64,000 nucleotides of DNA from Cyathus striatus (taxonomy: Eukaryota > Basidiomycota > Agaricomycetes > Agaricales > Nidulariaceae): NCBI GenBank assembly GCA_025738555.1, contig JAOVFP010000005.1:496001-560000 (forward strand). The letters run 5' to 3'. The notes beneath the pieces are model-generated. The model was not told the DNA's origin. It worked only from the letters and a program-made list of their open reading frames with translations, and ran no database searches. Within the stretch, counting starts at the first letter, position 1; each line of letters starts with the position of its first letter. Position numbers and translations under genes: made by a program. Below, in pieces: positions 58,039 to 64,000 of this stretch.

Positions 58039-59889
58039 TCTCATGATTAATCTGTACATAAGATCATGGAATAAAATATCAGTAAATTCTCAGGTCTTAT
58101 TAATGAGAAACTGTCAGAATATATAGAGAAGATATATGAAAATTAATCAAAATTTACTCAGGATATAACCCCAGAGTATATTGTGATCAGTGGGCAGGCA
58201 AATCAAGGTATAATCTTCCATTTATGGCATTCCCCTTGAGCCTTGAAGCCATGTAAAATCCAAAATTGTAGTGTGACTTAATGTGACAACAAGTTTGCAA
58301 TTCCCTGATTTTCGAGTTGACACATTTGCAAATGTTCTTGAACAACAGTATCTAGGAATATTTTTATAAAACTTGGAATTCAGGTACCTCAGAAGGTGTA
58401 CTACAATATATCAAAAGTATGAGGCAATTGAGAAAGAGATGAAGAATTCTGAAGGGGTTTCATGAAAAGTTTGCAATACCCTGATTTAGACATTGATAGT
58501 ATCCTAAAGCAAGCTTCATGTTTTCAACACCCACTTCATGGATTAATCACACTGTGTCATCAAGAGAGATGTGGGTACAAGCTATTTCAGTGTAGTACTT
58601 CTAAAAGGAACAAAAAAAGGGGGAATGCCAGAAATGGAAAAGTATACCTTGATGTGCCTGCCTGCTGATCACAATGTACTCTGGGGTTATATCCCAAGTA
58701 AATTTTTAATATGCCTAGTGTACTTCTACCTACTATAAAACATTTATTTTCCTATTATAAGCACTACTTACAGATGGTATAATATATCTGGGTCATATTT
58801 AGTAGCTAAGGTAGAGGTCCCGGACCATTAGCTAGCGTGGGAACTATTCGTGCTAATAAGGGACATGTCTAGCTTAAGTAGGAAGGTGCCTAAGAATAGA
58901 AACAATGAGGTCAGAGCTTATTCTCAACATCAATGGGAAATAGTTACCAGTAAGGCTGAAGATTGAGCTAAGTGCATGTCTATTCTAATAATAGGATATT
59001 GAAGCTATGTTATTACATCATAAGAAAAGGCATGGGCACTGGACCCACAGCAGTTGCCACTATCTAACCACACTGTACCAGTGCTGTGCATCAGCATGCC
59101 ATAGGCACCTATGCCTGGCCTGAGACCTGGCATTCTCGGCAGGCTTATTCAGCAGTTCCCATTTCCACATGTCAAAGTGTGTGGCATCACGCCTCCATAT
59201 GGAGTGTTCTTCCTGCAGGATGATTTATTGTTCTTCACTATCTTCCCATATGGATGCATTCTTGGCACTTGTATGTTTGTACATCTGTGAATTACTCTGG
59301 TCCATCCCAGACATCTGTATCCAGTCCAAAAGTCTATCTTACTGCTTAGATAATGTGTAAATTACTGTATTTGTACTAACTATATAGTTCCTCTAGTTGT
59401 AGTCCTGTATGATATTTAATGGGTAGAGTAAAGTAGAGGAAGGGCAGTCTTCTGTGCCCCAAGAAATATGATTAAGCAGTTCTGCCAGAGTATTTGTGTG
59501 AGCTAGAGATTCTGAGTGTAATGAGAGTCAAAGTTCTAAGTCAGTGCTAAGTCCAAGATTAAGGAACACACATCAAATGTGCATCAAAGCATTTGCTAAC
59601 CACACATTTCATCTTGGGTGTCAGTCTTTAACACCTTTTCAATACCCTACTTCACCCAGAAGCATCCTGCATCTGAGTCTTACCCACTGAGCACTTTCTT
59701 AGTGAGCATATGTGGTGTGAGTGAAATTACTTATATTTTAATTTATACTATGTTGCACTAAACAAGGTACTTTGTTTTAATAAATTTTTATTTATCTTCT
59801 CTATATATTCCGATGGTTTCTCATTAATAAGACCTGAGAGTTCATTGATACTTTATTCCATGGTCTTTATTTACAGATTAATCATGAGA
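58039..59889. mobile_element. 1.85-kb element with about 85-bp inverted ends
   Basis: Ends start TCTCATGATTAATCTGTA and share CATGGAATAAA, CTCAGGTCTTATTAATGAGA and GGAATATATAGAG in inverse order. It interrupts the repeat that is uninterrupted at about 44,610-44,645. I cannot define a TSD beyond a few AT bases. A 550-bp element is nested inside. No coding region recognised. Confidence 0.7.
58151..58704. mobile_element. About 550-bp inverted-repeat element nested in the previous one
   Basis: Inverted ends of about 65 bp: AATTTACTCAGGATATAACC, CCAGAGTATATTGTGATCAG and GCAGGCAAATCAAGGTATA against their inverse complements at 58,640-58,704. The short plus-strand frame (58,462-58,668) crosses into the right arm and is not taken as a gene. 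No clear TSD. Confidence 0.7.
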
Positions 59890-60297
59890 TATCACCTTGC
59901 TTGTAAGGTACTCTCTTGGGTGAAAATAGGTTGCACTTTTCAACCCACACATGACTTCTCCCACAATCATGTGTTCTTTGCTTTATGGGTTCTGAATCTC
60001 TTATCACATTCTAGACCAGAAGCCAGTCAGTATCATAGGACTGTGTCCATGTGATATGAACAATTACATCATGTTGATATACTATTACCAATCACATGTT
60101 CAGGTTCATCACTAGTTCATGTTGTTACTATGTGACCAGGTGTGACCATTGGTAAAATTCAAACTCCATTGATCATGTTGATGGCATTTGGCAGGTTGAG
60201 CTTCATGTAGCCAAGTGGCCTCTCATTACTGGTCAGGTTGTCAGTAATGAAATACAAATTACATTTAATAACTATGTACTGCAGGATTATATACATG
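59890..60297 (+). repeat. Repeat flank holding the empty site of the 853-bp element
   Basis: Positions 60,000-60,110 match the flanks of the element at 46,292-47,144 joined together, with one TACT. The remaining sequence up to the TSD at 60,298 has no gene. Confidence 0.6.
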
Positions 60298-60614
60298 GTA
60301 GTTTACAGTACTTTACACACACCCACCTATACACGTGTACTCCACATGTAGTACACATTTCCATGTGAACTACATGTGTACTTCACAAAAATACACTTAA
60401 TTGTAAAATTTCCACATGCACTTCACCTAATTCCACATGAAGTACATGTGAATTCCACTTCTTAAAAAATTTCATGCAGAAGGTGAATTTAGCTATGAAG
60501 AAAGTGAACTACACATGAAATTGTACATGTGGAATCCATGTGTACTTCACTCAAATCATTTAAAATAATAGTATATTTAAACTATTTAAATACAACTATT
60601 TATTATTTAATAAC

Positions 60615-61325
60615 GGTCACGTAATACCCTCACCCCCCCGCTCGTCGCCCCACCGTTCCCGCCCTCCACGCGCGTCGTCCCCCCCTGTTCTTGCCCTCCA
60701 CGCATGTCATTCCCCGCCGTTCCCACCCTTCACGCATGTCATTCCCCCCTGTACCCGCCCTCCACGCGCATCGTTCCCCGCTGTTCCCACCCTCCACGCG
60801 CATCGCCCCCCGCCGTCCCCCCCTGTTCCCGCCTCCCACGTGTCACCCCCCGCCATCCCCACCCTTCGCGCGCGTCGTCCCCCCTGTTCTCACGCTCCAT
60901 GTGTGTCGTTCCCCGCCGTTCCCTCCTGTTCCCGCCCTCCACGTGTGTCGTTCCCTGCCGTTCCCACCCTTCGCGCGTCGTTCCCCCTGTTCTCGCGCTC
61001 CACATGTGTCGTTCCCCGCCATTCCCTCTGTTCCCTCCCTCCACACGCATCGTCCCCCACCGTTCCCACCCTCCATGCGCGTCGTTTCCCCCCGTTCCCA
61101 CCCTCCACGCTCGTCATTCTCCGCCTTTTCCACCCTATACGCGCGTCGTTCCCCCCACTCCTGTCTCCACGCTCTTCGTCCCCCGCCTTTCTTGCCCTGC
61201 ACATGCGCCGTTTCCAGCCTTTCCCGCCCCTCCTGCCCTACGCGCTCGTCGCTGTTCCACCCCTCCTACCCTGCGTGCATGGCCCTCCTGCTTATTCGGT
61301 GTTGTCCTGCTTCGGGTTTACCCTC
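60615..61325. repeat. CG-rich minisatellite, 32-bp unit, about 20 copies
   Basis: The unit has the core CGTTCCCCGCCGTTCCCACC followed by CTCCACGCG. CpG is dense. A G-rich run (GAGAGGGAGAGG) lies just after it at 61,355-61,390. The long Pro/Arg-rich frames on both strands come from the repeat. Confidence 0.9.
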
Positions 61326-61514
61326 TTGATAGGGGGGAGAGGGCAAGGGGAGTGGGGGAGAGGAAGAGGGAGAGGGAGAGGGAGAGGGTAGTGGGGAGCG
61401 AGGAAGCAGGGTAAGGAACGATGAGTTGGCAACGCGTTAGCTATATGTCACATGATGCATATACGTGGAAATGTGCCGTAGGTTGTTATGTAGCCTTTGT
61501 CTTACAGATATAAT

Positions 61515-61600
61515 ATGGTCCGATGGCTTAACGGTAAATTGGATGATTTTAATGTGATTACTAATCAAAGTAGTGATCGATAGTTCAATTCCCCTTAGTG
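61515..61600 (+). other. tRNA-like segment with A and B boxes
   Basis: TGGCTTAACGGT (61,524-61,535) fits the A box at 11 of 12 positions and AGTTCAATTCC (61,582-61,592) fits the B box at 10 of 11; spacing 46 bp. It reads towards the right TIR, the same relative position and direction as the segment at 36,425-36,505, although the intervening sequence differs. Stems do not form a normal tRNA. Confidence 0.45.
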
Positions 61601-62045
61601 TCATTATGCTAAAACATTTATTTTTATTATAATAGTAACGGAGAAGTTAATTACAAGTAATTACAAGTGTACTGTACAAGTGTAACTAGTCCATGTGTAT
61701 TCCTTGTGAATTTCACTTCGCAATTCCATGTGGAATTTTGATATTTCACCTGTACATGTGCACTACATGTGTACTCCATGTGTACAAAAATCGCAAATTT
61801 GAATGGAAATTTGCTGATTTAAATACATTTAAGGTGGAGTGTAGTACATATGAAGTACACGTGAAGTACACATGAATAGGTGGAATTCACATGGATTCCA
61901 CGTGTAACAGGGGGCGAGCGTAAAGTGCTTGTAGTTTATGAAGAATATACATGAGTAAGGTACATTACATGTCAAGTATTTAAAATAGTATTAATGTGAA
62001 CATGTAAGTTATGGGGTTTGTAGTTGCTGAATGTAGTATATGGCA

Positions 62046-62327
62046 CTATAGCCTTGGAGTGTGATCAGGATGAGAACCATAATTTGGTGGTTGGGTATAG
62101 TAGCTCTGATAATGATCAGTATAGTGACTTCCATTCCAATGACTATGTGAGTTCATGGGTAATGTACCAGGATGTATCTGATAATTCAGATCTGAGTGTG
62201 CACCATGAAAAGCTGCCTGTAATGTCTCTGGACCTCCTATTGCAGGTGAGTTGTGTTGTATATGTGAAGGATTATAAAAAGCATGGGGGGGGGGGGATAA
62301 ATGTGAATAATGAGGTTGAGATCCCAT
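62046..62327 (-). CDS. Possible exon of a His/Pro/Tyr-rich protein
   Basis: A minus-strand open frame starting at ATG 62,327 (MGSQPHYSHLSPPPHAFY) has a composition typical of disordered N-termini of fungal proteins. It ends at a stop at 62,046 without an obvious donor. The plus-strand frame over the same bases is less protein-like. It could be the start of an element gene related to the relic at 62,998-64,000, or a fragment. Confidence 0.3.
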   Translation of the reverse strand: MGSQPHYSHLSPPPHAFYNPSHIQHNSPAIGGPETLQAAFHGAHSDLNYQIHPGTLPMNSHSHWNGSHYTDHYQSYYTQPPNYGSHPDHTPRL

Positions 62328-62339
62328 ATCACTGAATAT

Positions 62340-62997
62340 TGATGTGCCAAATTTGTGATTTGTATTTAAATAGAACTAATATATTATGTAATACTCAAAT
62401 AATTATCCCAAACCACAGGCTTTAAGTTCAAGGGAGAGATAACACAGATTATGTATAAACTAGTATAAAGGAAGTAAACTATAGACCCAAAACCTTTCTA
62501 ATATGAAATTACTCGGTTCTAGTACTGTTCATTCATTTCTATTCCAATTTATTACACTCCTAGAGTGGAAGAAGCCTAGGATTTCTCCTGGGATTGCTTG
62601 CTTTTCCTCCTCCCTGTCCTCCTTATATATATTTTACAAATAAAACTGTACAGTACCTATATATGGAAAGGAACTACTCTAGACTACTTTATATGACGAC
62701 ATAATGTTGTTTCCAACATATTGACCATGCAGGAGCAACAATACATGTGGAATTCCATGTGGTAGATCAAACAGTGGGATAATTTCGGAGTACTAGTACG
62801 AAGTCACATGACTTGCTCGGGCTATGCGTAACCGCAACAACTGGTTCGGAGATAATAGTTCTAACGCCTCGTGTTTGATCACGTGACAGGAACACGTTCC
62901 CTTAAGTTTAATCAAGTACTGGGTGCTTGTACATAGTCTTTTGGACTCTAGTAATTAGATAACACACATCTTGTATTATTCCTTTAATGTTTATCAA
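62340..62997. other. No gene seen
   Basis: AT-rich spacer; CpG increases after 62,800, where TCACGTGA-type words occur (62,877-62,886). No repeat partner identified in the window. Confidence 0.35.
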
Positions 62998-64000
62998 ATA
63001 GATATTTCTGCTGGCAGTGCAGGACTCAACCCCAGCTCTCAGATGTCCCATTCCCTTAGTAATATATTCAAAATAGAAGTACCATTCACTGATGTGGCTC
63101 GGGATGGAGAGGGGTTAAGCCCCACAGGGGTTGGTGGAGGAGGGTTGAGGGTAGTGGCATGGGTGTAACGTGATTTCCAGTTGGATAGATACCGGAATGT
63201 AGATGCATCACCCGTCATCAGCCATAGACCTCTGCATGAGCGAACCCCTTGATATGCAGCAATCCGCTGCAATGTGTGAATCCGATCCAGGTCGTCTGGA
63301 GCTGGGGTCCACCAACCCGCCCATTCGGGGCTAGCAGGGGGTTCCCCAAACTCATCTAACCGTCAAAGATGTTTATCATCTATTGAGTCTAACAGAGAGT
63401 GTAGGAATAGAGTTCCTGCATAGTGACCTTTGAGGTAGTGTAGTCCATACGGATATGCATGGTCAATCCATGCAGGGGTTATGCTGTTCCAGATGAGTGA
63501 CTCAATGACGTCAGCTTGGGTGATGTTGGGGGTGTGTGCCTCCTCAATGTGTATCTGCCTGAATAAGAATTCAGGTCCAGTCTGAGGGGAGAACAGTTCT
63601 CCCGGGTGGGCAACATTCCATTGGGTTATCTCTTCACGGTATAAGTGGGGTTGGGCCACTAGGAATGCGAATTCTCTTAAGTAGGCTGCCCTTGCTATTG
63701 TCTCAAAGGGGGCCGTTGCTCTTCCTAATGAGTATCCGAAGGCTGACCTTCTACACACCTGGAACCCGAAGTCTATTGCTATTCCCGTGATGTGGTTGTG
63801 ACTTTCTGGGTGGCCATGATGAGCGATATATTGGCATATCTGGTCGATCCTCATCAAGTCCATGTTGCTGGGGTTCATGGGGAAGCCACGCAGGGTGATC
63901 CCGTACACTGGGCTATTTGGTACATATGGTCAGTTGCCATGTACTTCAACTCTTGATGCTTCCGTGGCTAGTGCCCTGGTGTATGTGGTATTCGTGTGGT
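62998..64000 (-). pseudogene. Relic of an uncharacterised fungal protein, continues beyond the window
   Basis: One minus-strand frame stays protein-like for over 300 codons: TRALATEASRVEVHGN, then after a stop PYVPNSPVYGITLRGFPMNP, DLMRIDQICQYIAHHGHP, FGFQVCRRSAFGYSLGRA, PAWIDHAYPYGLHYLKGHY, then after another stop RLDEFGEPPASPEWAGWW and TLQRIAAYQGVRSCRGLWLM. The TGA codons at 63,930-63,932 and 63,363-63,365, and probably a third near 63,039, all fit CGA (Arg) to TGA. No frameshift was needed to read through, so decay is by point change. The family is not known to me; it may be a gag-like or other transposon-borne protein. The 5' end lies outside the window. Confidence 0.6.

Larger units (their letters stand above)
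60306..61930. mobile_element. 1.6-kb non-autonomous relative of the CxC5/CxC6 element
   Basis: Left end CAGTACTTTACACACACCCA; the right end reads inwards AAGCACTTTACGCTCGCCCC, very close to the ends at 36,035 and 43,797. Exact 8-bp TSD GTAGTTTA (60,298-60,305 and 61,931-61,938). From the right end inwards the order is TIR, subterminal words GTACACATG/CATGTGTAC, tRNA-like segment, then a CG-rich minisatellite. The left subterminal array uses the same words. No coding region. It is probably mobilised by the protein of a related full element. Confidence 0.85.

Noticed and set aside
60630..61414. Open frames up to 236 codons, Pro/Arg/His-rich or Gly/Glu-rich
   Set aside because: The 32-bp repeat lacks stops in most frames; coding use is not supported.

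Overview
The window looks like a transposon-rich stretch of a filamentous basidiomycete (Agaricomycetes) genome. The evidence is short introns of about 50-70 bp with GTRNGT donors, a 7-transmembrane gene family typical of Agaricomycetes, hAT transposases, and a gene of the CxC5/CxC6 cysteine-cluster class known from KDZ-type elements of mushrooms. I see no housekeeping gene, rRNA or intact tRNA. Almost all of the 64 kb can be read as nested mobile elements and their relics, many with recognisable terminal inverted repeats (TIRs) and target-site duplications (TSDs).

Layout. 1-3,590: the right part of a TIR element carrying an 8-exon gene of unknown function, inserted into an old hAT transposase relic (3,593-4,900). 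4.9-8.8 kb: AT-rich decayed repeats. 8,835-15,180: an element with AAGTTC-rich ends, interrupted by an old decayed copy of the CxC5/CxC6 element (8,953-14,439). 16.2-31.4 kb: further nested repeats, including two of three elements of about 3 kb with shared ends (16,250-19,256 and 23,449-26,347) and a long-inverted-repeat element (26,672-29,010) with a nested relative of the first element. 31,431-32,591: a 7TM protein gene on the minus strand, duplicated at 50,795-51,957. 36,035-43,797: a nearly intact 7.76-kb CxC5/CxC6 element with an exact 8-bp TSD, sitting inside the third 3-kb element. 44-60 kb: small TIR elements, an LTR-retrotransposon tail, and a hAT deletion derivative (54,639-57,769) with a nested foldback element. 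60,306-61,930: a small relative of the CxC5/CxC6 element. 62,998-64,000: a protein-coding relic with in-frame stops running off the window.

Two themes tie the region together. First, where a repeat occurs twice, one copy usually keeps CpG and the other has TpG or CpA at the same sites, and many stops in broken genes fit CGA to TGA. This points to deamination of methylated CpG. Second, the CxC5/CxC6 element and its small relative share an architecture: TIR, a subterminal array of short motifs, a tRNA-like A/B-box segment, then a GC-rich minisatellite. The complete copy carries only the CxC5/CxC6-type gene (no separate classical KDZ transposase is visible), so this protein may itself be the transposase. 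Expressed, apparently intact genes in the window are probably only the 8-exon gene and the two 7TM genes.
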